This document shows, one piece after another, positions 54,785 through 64,000 of a stretch of 64,000 nucleotides of DNA. The stretch covers positions 280,533,527 through 280,597,526 of the forward strand of contig OX336389.2 in the NCBI GenBank assembly GCA_946902985.2, read 5' to 3'. The stretch comes from Meconema thalassinum (taxonomy: Eukaryota > Arthropoda > Insecta > Orthoptera > Tettigoniidae). Position numbers and translations under genes: made by a program. The notes beneath the pieces were generated by a model. It saw only the letters and a list, made by a program, of their open reading frames with translations, was not told the DNA's origin and searched no databases. Numbering within the stretch: the first letter of the stretch is position 1; each line of letters opens with the position of its first letter.

Positions 54785-56750
54785 TCAGTGGCTCCACCCC
54801 ATGCAACTTGATGTTTTATAAACACCTATAAGATGCATTTGCACTATTCCAATGTAAGGACAATGTACATACCATAGTCAGAATGATTCCAAGCGTAAAA
54901 TTTTACCATGGAAATTTGGAGAAAGGCATTTCTAGTTTAAACATCCATACAGGAATAGTAGAGTGAACGGACAGCTCTTTTTGGAGGGAATAGAACACAA
55001 GAAAGACTGATCTCTCATGAAGCAGCAAACTTTCTAACAAAGTAAAGGATGTTCACTATGCTTTTGTTCATTTATATATCTTCACCTGAACTGTTGTGAA
55101 ATTGTCTGATCATGGGTGTTAAGTCAATAATATCCGATGTACAGTCATGGGCTCCTGAAGTGTTTGAAGATTTTTGACTGTGCAAGTTGGAAAGCAAAGG
55201 TACTAATTTGTGAGTGCATTGTACTTCAATGGCAAGACTTAATATCAAGCGTCAATTAATTCAATAATGTATAAGCATATATTTACAGTAAAGTGGGCTT
55301 AACTATATTAAGTGAACCCCTATATCATATAGCAACCAAAGAGAAGGCTCAGTTAAGTGAAAATTCAAGTAATATGCAAGAGATGGACGGTTTCTCGAAG
55401 GCTAGCTTGCCAGGTAGAAAATCTTGTTGTCGTTTCCCACTTTCTCAGACTGAGGCAACAGTCCCAAGTGACAAGCATAATATGTCAGAACATGAAAATA
55501 AATACAATATTGAAGCTCTGTCTGAATATGAGCTAGAAAACCAACTGGTAACAGGTCATTTAGACAGGTGCTCCTAACTGACCAAGTTTAATGCCAGAAA
55601 CATTCATTTTTAACAAAACGTAGTTGTTTCATATAGGGACAAGAGAAATTCTAGTCATCAGCTCCATGTGTCTGATAAATAACACTGGTCAACAGCATTT
55701 TTGTTACAAAGGTAAATAAGAGTTCATAACTAAGTCGTGGATGCTGAATTCGAAAATGAAATCCGTTTTAGTCTATCAGGCTCAGTTTTTATAATATGGT
55801 ACCCTCTATCTTTTAACAAATTGAAAATGCTGCAGTTTTGGTTACGTTGGTATTGCTTAATTCATTTGCTTTCAGTCTTCTTTTGCTGATATAATTGTTG
55901 GAAAACAATCGAAATATATATACAAGGACGTCCATTCATTATCCTCAGTTCCAAAATCCACCGCCAGGGTACGAATGTGGCAGATGAGTCATGCTCGAAC
56001 ACATTGCAGCACGTTGGCGAGCGTAGAGTTGTTTATTGTTTATTCACGTTTCTTTAATGTAGCTCATTTCTTTGATTAATTTGTGTATGAACACAGATCT
56101 TTTTGTTCTCCTTCTGCCAGATGCATGTAACATCAAGGCTGCCGCAAGCATTTACAAAAGCCATTATAACATGGAAACTGAGGTTGATGCATAAATTCTG
56201 AGATTGAATCTGAATTCAGGGACAAATTATCTTAGATTTTTTTTTTTTTTTAGACCAGTGATAACCAGTGTTGCAATGACCGTAGCAGTGTTGGGGTTTA
56301 GGATTGAGAACGGTGCTACACGACTTGAAACAAGGTACCAACCTGGTATTTGATTGAAGTGTGCGAAAAAACTCCGGTCACTGACAGAACAATATCTAAT
56401 AATGTCTTTGAATCACAGATATTGTCCAGCAAGAAGAAAAATAGGAAAAAGAAGAAGAAGAAAAGGAACACATTTTTGTTTTCCCTACAAAATTCTTGTC
56501 ATAAGTGGAAAATCTTAATATGTTTTATTAATAACTTGAGGTCCATTGTCTCGGAAACATCAGAATATATTGCTGATCAAATCGCACCAGTTTAAAAATA
56601 TTTGCGATGAGCTTACTCATGTTCACATTATATTTTAAGAAATGAAGGCAAAAATTAACGTCAAGGTAAAACTTGTAAATACAAGCGGAGTTCTGAATAT
56701 GTTTCGTCATTTTATTTCGTAGGAAGTGAGAAAAAACACTTGTCATAACA
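54785..56750. other. Intron sequence, no element recognised
   Basis: The plus-strand frame at 55293-55577 (94 residues) has no domain, codon signal or splice context that I can defend. Purine-rich (GAA)n-like stretches occur at 56425-56466. Nothing else was found. Confidence 0.4.
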
Positions 56751-56754
56751 CTGT

Positions 56755-57965
56755 CTAACTGTTAAGACTTTTTTCCACATAGTCGCCACCACGTCACCAA
56801 CATTGTACATTTGACTTACTCAGAAAACAATGCCAAGAAACCTTCCTGGTAAATTTGGTGCCCAGCCAACTTTGAATTTTGTCAAGACGGGTGAGCTGGG
56901 ATCTTTCCATGCCATTGAAGTGGCCTTGCTCTCCAGGGTAAAGTGGTGCACTAATCCACTGTGATGATCCTGAACAGGAAGTCATTGCCCTCACTCTTGT
57001 ACTGCCACAAGTGTTCAAGGCTTGTTGCCATTATTGCGATCTTGTGATCGGGGGTGAGCAGTCTCGGCACCCATCTTGCCACCACCTTTCAATATCCCAC
57101 ACTTCGTGAATCATGTGGTAGGCTTGAGCACGTCTAATGTGGATGCAACATTCCATACAGTTACGGGCCTGTCGATATTCGATACAGTTGTGGACATGGA
57201 GAAGAGCCCAGATTAGTCTTCCACAATCTGCCTTCCTTCACGAAACATTAAACACCACCGCCCAACCATTTGGCGGGACATGAAGTCTCCATAGATGCTC
57301 TGTAGGTGGTTTTTTTTTTTTTTTTTAAGCGTATGGCTTTTATGCCGGGAGTGTCCGAGGACATGTTCGGCTCACCAGTTTGTAGCTTCTTCTATGCGGA
57401 CCACCCATGGGGTGAGCTACAAGTACCGTCTCGTGTGGAGTATTGTCTGGGGAGGAAAGTTTGAGTGTAAGGACGAGTAGTTGGAAGGTAGCGGCTGTGG
57501 CCTATATTTAGAGACCAACCCCGGCATTTGCCTGGAAGGAGGAGGGGAAACCACAGAAGACCATCTTCAAGGTTGCCAGCGGGGGATTCGAACCTCCTCG
57601 CCTCCCGGATGTGAGCGACTGCCTGCAGCCACGCCGTAATGACCACGGCTAACTCACTCTGTAGGTGGTGATGAAAATTTGCAACACTAGTCCACATGCT
57701 CATTCATAACACACGACAGTACACACTTCCTATCATGTCTTTCTGTCATACTGGCTTGCACGCAATTCCTCCATTCCTCCTTCCTTGCATCACACCATAC
57801 AGCTCGCCAAAGCAGTACAGTCTAACAGTGGCCACAAGGCCAGGCACACACATGATCAATCGCAGTAGGGTATTGTCGTCGACGCCTTCAAACCCAAAAT
57901 TGCATCCGAATTGACATCCTGCAGTAGAAGAAATAATAAGCTTGTTTGCAAAATAAAAAATATAT
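56755..57965 (-). pseudogene. Decayed mariner transposase, split by a SINE
   Basis: Reading the minus strand around 57090-56780 gives VVARWVPRLLTPDHK, then DFLFRIITVD, PLQWHGKIPAHPS and finally GFLALFSE. This is the mariner catalytic-domain start, where the family has WVPRLLTPEQK and a GDETW-like motif. The Trp-containing catalytic motif is destroyed. The N-terminal half lies to the right of the SINE (57670-57960) but is barely readable. The terminal repeats were not found. Confidence 0.6.
57311..57656 (-). mobile_element. tRNA-derived SINE with poly(A) tail
   Basis: On the minus strand the head has GCCGTGGTCATTACGGCG and GAGGTTCGAATCCCCCG (box B). The body has GGTCTTCTGTGGTTTCCCC and CCAGGCAAATGCCGGGG. 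The 3' part has GAACATGTCCTCGGACACTC and ends in a run of about 16 As. A 13-bp target duplication, CTCTGTAGGTGGT, lies at 57298-57310 and 57657-57669. Confidence 0.9.
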
Positions 57966-57974
57966 AAATACATA

Positions 57975-58617
57975 CGAGGAAAGTTCCCAAAGTAAGTTTA
58001 GTTATTTCATTGCACAAAAACAAACAATTGCCATAAGAATCCACACCCATGGCTGGTTCTACGACTAAAAGAGCGTCAGCGGAGGGGGAATGAAGCATGT
58101 TGTGCAGAGAGCCGACGAAGAGAGAGGAGCAGCAGACCGTCGTGCCAGGTATCATTCGGTCGGTCACTGGTGAAGGACAGCAGACTGTGGAGGATGAAGA
58201 TCGAAGTGGGAGTCCTTCCACAAATGAAAACAACATTGCTCGAGTACAGGACATGGTGTTAGCGGTAAGGCGCATAACGGTGACAGATGTGGTGTCCACA
58301 CTGCATTTTTGTCGTGCCTGGGCCCATCACATGCTCCATGATGTGTTGGGTTACCGAAAAGTGTCCGCAAGATGGGTACCGAGAAACCTGACCCCGGAGC
58401 AGGCTGTGAGACAATTCATGGCATCGCACGGTACCAAGTATTACCAGAGTGGTTTCTTCAAACTGCTTGCACGCTACGGCAAGTGTCTCAATGTTGGTGG
58501 AGACTATGTCAAAAACTAGTGTAAGGTGATAGTTAATGATGCCATGGTGTGTGTCAGTTTGACAATAAAGGGTAACAGGGGAAAAAAATGCCGAAACTTT
58601 TCTCGGAACTTCCTTCG
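57975..58617 (+). mobile_element. Internally deleted mariner (HTH joined to C-terminus)
   Basis: TA flanks it at 57973-57974 and 58618-58619. The ends CGAGGAAAGTTCCCAAAG and its inverse CTCGGAACTTCCTTCG are imperfect TIRs. The plus-strand frame 58097-58519 has the HTH half (ARVQDMVLAVRRITVTDVVS, RWVPRNLTPEQAV). It jumps directly to the C-terminal tail YQSGFFKLLARYGKCLNVGG. The whole DDE catalytic core is missing, so it is non-autonomous but could encode a short DNA-binding product. Confidence 0.8.
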
Positions 58618-58811
58618 TACAACTAAAATAGGCTGTCCGATAATACCCCAAGCAAAATTAATATTTTAACAGAGAAAATAACGATAAAATGATGCAATAT
58701 TAAACAAATCAAGTTCCTGGCTAACTACAGACTAACATTTAATTAAATAGTTGTGTGTTTTTAAATATTCAAGACCTCAAGAAATATGTTCTTTTTCCTA
58801 TTTTTTTTATA

Positions 58812-59492
58812 CATGGTCTTTATATTTGCTTGGCAAGGACATTCTCGCTCAAGCGCTCCGCCAGGGATGGCTCAGTTGCTGTCTACCACGTGCACATATG
58901 TACAGAAAAATACGGGCTTAAAATCGGTTATCCTGCATTTTTACTCACCATGTTTACAATCTATGCTGAAATGTTCCCCATCCTCTGCCAAACATAATCG
59001 GCATCTCCTTATGAAGCTTCCGGGTAATTTAGCTTCAGTAAGGAAATGATGACCTTTACGTCTATGTTTATTGTTTACTGAAGCTGTACGTTTGAATCTC
59101 TTAGCCAGTTGTTTTATTGTCCGATTTATAGGAATGGGTCTCCCTGGAAATTTCACTCGAAACTTTTGTCTTGTTCTAGCGCACGATTTCCTGCACTTTA
59201 TGTACGTATTGTGCAGGTATACATATTCACGTATCAGATATTTCACATAAAGCATTACAACACTATACACAATTGCAATAAAACACTATACAATACGATA
59301 TACAGTACACAGTAGCTTTATAAAACACTCGATTAGCTCGGAGCTCACACGTCGACTGCAGGAAGAGCGTAGGAATACCCGTGGAATACGGCCGGAGACC
59401 GCACGGGCCAACCTGTAACAGCCGACTATTGGCTGGGGACTGGCGGCCAAGGTCGAGCGGAATCATCTTGCCAAGCAAACATAAAGACCCTG
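58812..59492 (-). mobile_element. TIR element (681 bp) with HTH remnant
   Basis: TA flanks it at 58810-58811 and 59493-59494. The ends read CATGGTCTTTATATTTGCTT and, inverted, CAGGGTCTTTATGTTTGCTT, both continuing GGCAAG. A minus-strand frame (59270-58941) has CARTRQKFRVKFPGRPIPIN and RTIKQLAKRFKRTASVNNKH. This is an arthropod transposon-type N-terminal HTH (DUF4817-like). The outer CAGGGTCTTT matches the outer ends of the foldback at 10467. Confidence 0.7.
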
Positions 59493-59560
59493 TATTAGAA
59501 AGACCTTAGGATTTTTATATGGAACGAATTTAGAATGTTAATGTTTGAAAGATAAAAACA

Positions 59561-59605
59561 TTGCTGAAGGTGAGCTAAAGAGCAAGCTTGAAACATGTCC
59601 AACAA
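59561..59605 (+). ncRNA. Hammerhead-ribozyme-like motif, copy C
   Basis: TTG, then CTGAAGG (core with A9 changed to G), an extra T, stem II GAGCT with loop AAAGAGCA and AGCTT, then GAAAC, ATGT, C at 59599 and CAA. TTG pairs with CAA as a short stem I. Stem II has five pairs including one G-U. It is followed by AATAAATTGTATTGACTGGG and CGG, resembling the tail after copy A. Confidence 0.4.
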
Positions 59606-60065
59606 ATAAAATAAGGATAAATAAATTGTATTGACTGGGCGGACAGAGGCTAGCATTTATAAGTCAATACAGAACCAGTTTATCAAAGTAAACCATCATG
59701 GTTCATTTTAAAGCTTTTCAACGAACTAGAGCATGCCGATCTGCTGCTTCACTCTCTGCTTTGGTACTCGGCGCATGCGTCAATGCTTCTCTGCTCTCAA
59801 TCTGCTCACAGACAATTCAGGAAAGATTTTCCTTTGTATGGCAAAGAGTTTTCTTACTTTGCAACACAGCTTCCCTCCAAAATAAAATGACGGAACTTAT
59901 ATTGCGATGCCCCTCGTACTATTCATTCCCGCCGAGTCTACTCCAGATATTGCCACATATGATCTTATGCATAACTGGTAGACTCGACAAACCTGTGGAA
60001 TGATTTGTGATGTTTAAACCTGACCAAGACTATTCTGTAAACAAACCCATAAAACACAAAGTTAG
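59606..60065. other. Intron sequence, nothing firm
   Basis: The plus-strand frame 59698-60003 is cysteine/serine-rich but has no recognisable domain or splice bounds. Confidence 0.35.
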
Positions 60066-60069
60066 ATGA

Positions 60070-60600
60070 CTGTAGGGTCAGTTCCATGTCTGCTCAGCAT
60101 AGCGAATTACTGGACGTTTAACCTTGGTCTACCCCTACAGTTCTTATCCTCGACCCTTCCTTCCATAACCAACTTTGCTATTCCTGGGTGTCTTAGTATG
60201 CCTCCTACCAACCTATCTCTTCTCTTCATTGGCAGTCGCCAGAAACGTCTCTCCCCTCCCAATCGTCTTAATACCTCTTAATTTGTAACCCTATCTACCC
60301 ATCTCATCTTCATCATTCTCCTGTAACACCACATTTCAAACGCTTCAATTCTCCTCTTTTCTGCTGCTCCAACAGTCCAAGTTTCACTTCCATCGAGTGC
60401 TATGCTTCAGACAAAGGCTTTCAAAAATGACTTCCAAATACCTAAATCTATATTCGATGTCAACAGATTCCTTTTCTGCAGAAATGCTTTCCTTGCCTGT
60501 GCTAACCTACTTTTTATATCCCCTAGGATACAGGTGGTGAACCCCAGCTGTATTTGGACGAGCCACTGCAGGTATGTACGTAGCCTATGTGTATTTCTAC
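60070..60600 (-). pseudogene. LINE fragment: RT C-terminal region, inverse of 62041-63090
   Basis: The minus strand matches the plus-strand LINE at 62600-63050 over most of its length. Shared text includes AAAAAGTAGGTTAG, GCAAGGAAAGCATTTCTGCA, GGAATCTGTTGAC and ACACCCAGGAATAGCAAAG. Conceptual text includes ARKAFLQKRNLLT-like and the GRPR-like segment near the 3' end. Stops are frequent. Confidence 0.7.
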
Positions 60601-60604
60601 CCCA

Positions 60605-60895
60605 TATTATTTCCATTTCTATGGGGTCAGGGATGGGATGTGATGGGTTTCTTTGTGGTGGATTGATTTTATGGTCTGAAATCCTTCCCGACACCAACCT
60701 CTTGAGAGGAGTCAATGCAGCAATGAAATGGATAAGAGAGGGCAGGGTATTAGAAGGTACCGTCCCAGCGCTTGCTTTGAGTAGGAAATGGGAACCACAG
60801 AAATCCATTTCAAAGACAGCTGACCACGAGTTCAAAATAACTTGACTTCCGAGTCTGGGGATAAGCTGGCCTCATGGCCTTACGCCTTACTAACT
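60605..60895 (-). mobile_element. Old SINE fragment (related to 28028-28361)
   Basis: Read on the minus strand, GGTTCCCATTTCCTACTC, GCTGGGACGGTACCTTC and GACTCCTCTCAAGAGGTTG match the body of the SINE at 28028-28361. The box region (GTTATTTTGAACTCGTGG) is poor. The ends are not defined. Confidence 0.55.
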
Positions 60896-60989
60896 TGGTC
60901 TGTGTATGAATTTTCATTTTCTGCAATTTTCATTACACACCAAGATCTCATTTTAATCTCATCTTTATAGAACAAATAGCAACCCGCCC

Positions 60990-61570
60990 CGGCTTCGTCC
61001 GTTATATTTAACGAATTACCCAGCGTATGCTTAAAAGGCGCATGGACGGCAGGTCCCAGACGCAATTCAGAAAAGCCGAGGTGAACAGCGAAACTCCAAA
61101 CACATATACTCTTCTCTGAAGTCTTAACTCGACAGTACGATGCTGGCTGAAGCTGAAGTGATGGCTCGCTCGCTAGCTCGTTAAGTTGCTCCGAGGCTAG
61201 TAACTTAAATTTCCACTGAATAGCGATTGTTGGAAGAAAAGAAAATGTAAAACAATTATAGTGGGAGATATATGAAAGATAGAGATATGCTATCGCAGAC
61301 TTTTTTGTAGAACTTTTCATGCTGAACAATCTTACATGCATAGTTGATAGATATTTTTAACGGTTTACCCAGCGTAAGCTTAAAAGGCACAAGGACGGCA
61401 GGTTTTTCTTCCACTCGATTCACTGAAATTGTTACTGCTCGGCTTCCTTTGGTCATGAATGAATGTTTTACTGCAGAAACCTTCCTTGGAAATCCTTTAC
61501 AGAATGGTGAAAACCGCAGCAAAATCCATCCAGTGGTTCTCGAGATTACCCGTTACATCCAAGAATCTGG
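60990..61570. repeat. Worn interspersed repeat with an internal near-duplicate
   Basis: AACCCGCCCCGGCTTCGTCC at 60979 and the phrase TACCCAGCGTATGCTTAAAA at 61016 recur in part at 61367 (TACCCAGCGTAAGCTTAAAA), each followed by GGACGGCAGGT. Near 61470-61560 there is GAAACCTTCCTTGGAAATCC and AAAACCGCAGCAAAATCCAT. I have seen such words often in arthropod intergenic DNA but cannot assign a family. Confidence 0.45.
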
Positions 61571-62145
61571 GACTTTGTCTTATACTATGTAGAGATGACA
61601 ACAGTCATCCCTCTTCAATTATACATTGAGCTGCTTTAGGAGAATTTTCATGTTGAGAACTGTCTCCACCATGTTATTTTGATGTTGGACTACACAGATT
61701 ATTTGAAACATTAGATTTCAACATTTCCAGCATTTTCTGGAAGTTTTTTCTGGAAATTACTTCTTCATCCTTTTCTTATTATTTTTTAATTTCACAAAAT
61801 TTTCTCTATATTAATTAATCAAATTTGTAACAGATCTGATTTTATTTTGAAGTATTTTAGCAAAAAGTATTTTCTGATATGTTATTTAATTTCACCTCTT
61901 AAACTGTATGTTAATTTTTACTATTCACAGATTCCCAACCTATTGCGTCATTTTTTTTCCCTCAATGGCCCTAAGAAATCATTGTTTAATTCTAATATCA
62001 GATATAGTTTCTTTGACTTGCAACTTAATAGTAGTTTCTTTTGAAAATGTTCATGAAGGAATTTAGAGAAAAATTCCAAGTAGGAGTAAAGATTCAAAGA
62101 AAAATAATTTCAACTTTGAGATTTGCTGACGACATCGTCATCTTA

Positions 62146-62398
62146 TCAATAAATGATAAAAATGGTCCGGTTAGCTCAGTGTGCCGTTGGGCTCGTCAGT
62201 TGGTACAGATACACCTACCAATACGCGTGGCTAGCACATACTGAGAAGGCCATGCAAGACACAAAATACAAGCAGTATTGACGTCACGAGCATGCCAATG
62301 TGCTACGGGAGTCAAACTCCCTTTCATAAAAACAAAAGCCTTACCTTGGCAATCCAAATAAGGTTTTTAATATTCCCTTCGGGAATATTAAAAACCTT
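62146..62398 (+). mobile_element. SINE-like insertion ending in a perfect hairpin
   Basis: A 12-bp target duplication, ATCGTCATCTTA, lies at 62134-62145 and 62399-62410 and exactly restores the LINE reading. A tRNA-like head GGTCCGGTTAGCTCAGTGTG (box A) and GGGAGTCAAACTCCC (box-B/T-arm-like) are present. The 3' end is the hairpin at 62358-62400 instead of a simple-repeat tail. Confidence 0.72.
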
Positions 62399-62400
62399 AT
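62358..62400. repeat. Perfect 20-bp hairpin with TTC loop
   Basis: The left arm ATAAGGTTTTTAATATTCCC, loop TTC and the exact reverse complement form a 43-nt perfect hairpin. The last two bases overlap the right target duplication. Confidence 0.9.
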
Positions 62401-63090
62401 CGTCATCTTAGCCGACACACCAGAGGATCTGAATGAGTATTTAAATGGCACAGATTCTGTCTTGAGGCAAGAATTCATGATGAAAATTAATAAATGTAAA
62501 ACAAAAATATTGGAATGCAGCCGAAATAAATCAGAAACCCCTATGGACGTTGAAATGGCAGGTGGAAAGCTAAAGGAAGTAGGAGACTTCTGTTACTTAG
62601 GAATCAAAATAACCAGTGATGGACGAAGCAAAGAGGATATAAAAAGTAGGTTAGTACAGGCAAGGAAAGCATTTCTACAGAAAAGGAATCTGTTGACATG
62701 GAATATAGATTTAGGTATTAGGATCATTTCTGAAAGCCTTTGCCTGGAGCGTAGCACTCTATGGAAGTGAAACTTGGACTGTTGGAGTAGCAGAAAAGAG
62801 GAGAATTGAAGCGATTGAAATGTGAAGATGAGATGGGTAGATAGGGTTACAAATGAAGAGGTATTGAGATTGGGAGAGGAGAGATGTTTCTGGCGACTGC
62901 TAATGAAGAGAAGAGATATGTTGGTAGGACACATACTAGACACCCAGGAATAGCAAAGTTAGTTATGAAAGGAGGGGTCGAGAATAAGAACTGTAGAGGG
63001 AGACCAAGGTTAGAATATGTTAAACAGATTGCATCAGATGCAAACCAGTCAAAAGACTTAAGACTCAAACAACAACATTCATTTGCTGAT

Positions 63091-63474
63091 GAAGGCCATA
63101 ATGTGGGCGAAACCGGTTCTATAAGAATTATACCGAAATTAGATTATTTATTGACAAAAGGTCTCATTCTTATCATTTTCTCTTAAACTTGGTCAATAAG
63201 GGTCATTTTTATACATGGCTATTTTCATGTCTCTATGTTAAAGTGATTTAAAATTTTATCTTTGTAGTAGACCATGGCCCAAAGATTTTTTAAATGACTA
63301 TCATCCCATATCAGAAAATAATGCAATATAAATAATGTAAAGATTTCATTAGCATGTGCGCTAATGATTCCTCCTCTCTATTGAGTTAAGCCTAAACATA
63401 CCATTGCATTGTATTAATAATGCAATATAAAAATGTATTATTTTCTAATGTAGAAAACATGTGGATATGATTAC
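63091..63474. other. Intron sequence upstream of the CRD1 exon 2 donor, nothing recognised
   Basis: This AT-rich sequence shows no repeat ends or exons. Confidence 0.4.
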
Positions 63475-63688
63475 CTTGTAACCTCTCCTCTCACAGCTGA
63501 CGTATAACACAAACTTCTGCCCTTGAGAGAAGAAGAGATCCCCTTCTCTCTCCTCACACCCCCACACTCCATTCCAGCAGGTGTTCCTCACAATAGCATC
63601 CTCATAGAAGCGTGGATTTATGTGTAAGATTATGTTGCTGACAATATCGGGTGGCACAATAGGTCCTCCTTGAAGATTGACAGCAAAC
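63475..63688 (-). CDS. Galectin gene, CRD1 exon 2 (carbohydrate-binding core)
   Basis: This 214-nt internal exon encodes the glycan-binding face of a galectin domain. Seen directly: a TTTACAG acceptor precedes it, an AAG/GTAATC donor follows it, and the frame is open throughout. The translation holds FAVNL, then LHINPRF, IVRN, a Trp about ten residues later and EER. These are the galectin signature residues (H-N-R, V-N, W-E-R) that bind beta-galactosides in the family. The exon starts with one base completing a codon and ends in phase 0, exactly like 17429-17651, as expected for duplicated galectin domains. The preceding exon is not in the window. Galectins are usually soluble proteins secreted without a signal peptide, with roles in innate recognition; that role is inferred here. 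Confidence 0.88.
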
Positions 63689-64000
63689 CTGTAAATAACA
63701 CATTTTATTAGAGAAACTTATTTGATGGAAGTGTAGCACATGGTAGGAGTGGGGGTACATAGAGAGATGATAGCTGCATCACTTTCTAAAACATACTCTT
63801 TGAATCCTACCTCAGTAAAAGTTTCATAAGCTACTAGTACAGTCATAAATTAATTAAAAATTTACTCTAACCAGTATTCCATAAACAATGCGCCCTCTTA
63901 CAGAATTCTACCCTCAAATTAACGACTTTGAACAGTGACAGAATTCTGCCAGTATCTATATCATCTCACTGTAAGCCATCTTTGGTCACTTCTTCTAGAG
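63689..64000. other. Intron sequence upstream of CRD1 exon 2
   Basis: The first CRD1 exon, expected upstream on the minus strand, is not recognisable here and should lie beyond the right edge of the window. Confidence 0.5.

Larger units (their letters stand above)
62041..63090 (+). pseudogene. LINE reverse transcriptase fragment, split by a SINE-like insertion
   Basis: The plus strand reads KIQRKIISTLRFADDIVILS (catalytic FADD), is interrupted at 62146-62398, and resumes with AEDTPEDLNEYL-like text. It continues KINKCKTKILECSR, LKEVGDFCYLGIKITSDGRS, VQARKAFLQKRNLLTWNIDL, ETWTVGVAEKRRIEA-like text and RGRPRLEYVKQIASDA. The 5' part of RT is absent. The lineage differs from the LINEs at 4.6 and 32.2 kb. 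Confidence 0.78.

Noticed and set aside
55293..55577. 94-residue plus-strand frame as a host exon
   Set aside because: No splice sites, domain or conservation evidence; random-length frame in AT-rich intron.

Overview
The window looks like insect nuclear DNA. It is AT-rich and intron-dominated, and it is filled with Tc1/mariner, pogo/Tigger, hAT and PIF/Harbinger DNA transposons, LINEs of RTE type, tRNA-derived SINEs with clean target-site duplications (TSDs), and one gypsy-type LTR retrotransposon. A large-genome polyneopteran such as a cockroach, termite, stick insect or orthopteran fits best, but that is inference from repeat style only. No bacterial genes, rRNA genes or CRISPR arrays are seen.

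The one host gene I can support lies on the minus strand: a two-domain (tandem CRD) galectin. Five exons were recovered by hand from splice sites, matching phases and galectin motifs. They are CRD1 exon 2 (63475-63688), CRD1 exon 3 (54084-54203), CRD2 exon 1 (48831-48961), CRD2 exon 2 (17429-17651) and the terminal CRD2 exon with its stop codon (9554-9667). The exon carrying the start of CRD1 lies beyond the right edge. About 0.8 kb of coding sequence is spread over 54 kb, and the introns are repeat landfill.

Layout from left to right. At 1-196 is a mariner end. At 1.27-3.59 kb is a pogo-type element. At 3.74-7.4 kb is a ZBED-type hAT pseudogene split by two LINE pieces. At 10.47-11.41 kb is a foldback palindrome. 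At 12.8-15.6 kb is a degenerate array of units of about 293 bp, split by a hAT MITE. At 15.84-17.24 kb is a dead Tc1 element. At 19.7-24.3 kb are a Tigger pseudogene and four SINEs. At 24.44-25.90 kb is a Tc1 element with an intact 341-residue transposase and identical inverted termini. At 27.5-29.7 kb is a decayed LINE. At 30.0-34.3 kb is a nest in which a minisatellite-bearing repeat holds a hAT MITE and a Tigger remnant, and the Tigger remnant holds an RTE LINE. At 38.4-47.0 kb is a complete-span but defective gypsy element. At 48.0-48.5 kb is a hAT MITE. At 51.3-53.6 kb is a second copy of the minisatellite repeat, holding a mariner. At 56.8-59.5 kb are mariner remnants, a SINE and another TIR element. 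At 60-63.1 kb are two pieces of one LINE lineage in opposite orientation.

The most interesting non-standard signals are: (i) three hammerhead-ribozyme-like motifs ending in GAAAC/ATGTC, whose stem I pairs differ between copies but are retained; (ii) a canonical TTTAAAC slippery heptamer exactly in the gag/pol overlap of the gypsy element; (iii) a dispersed hairpin motif with compensatory changes; (iv) a SINE core domain shared under different tRNA heads; and (v) a SINE-like insertion that ends in a perfect 20-bp hairpin.
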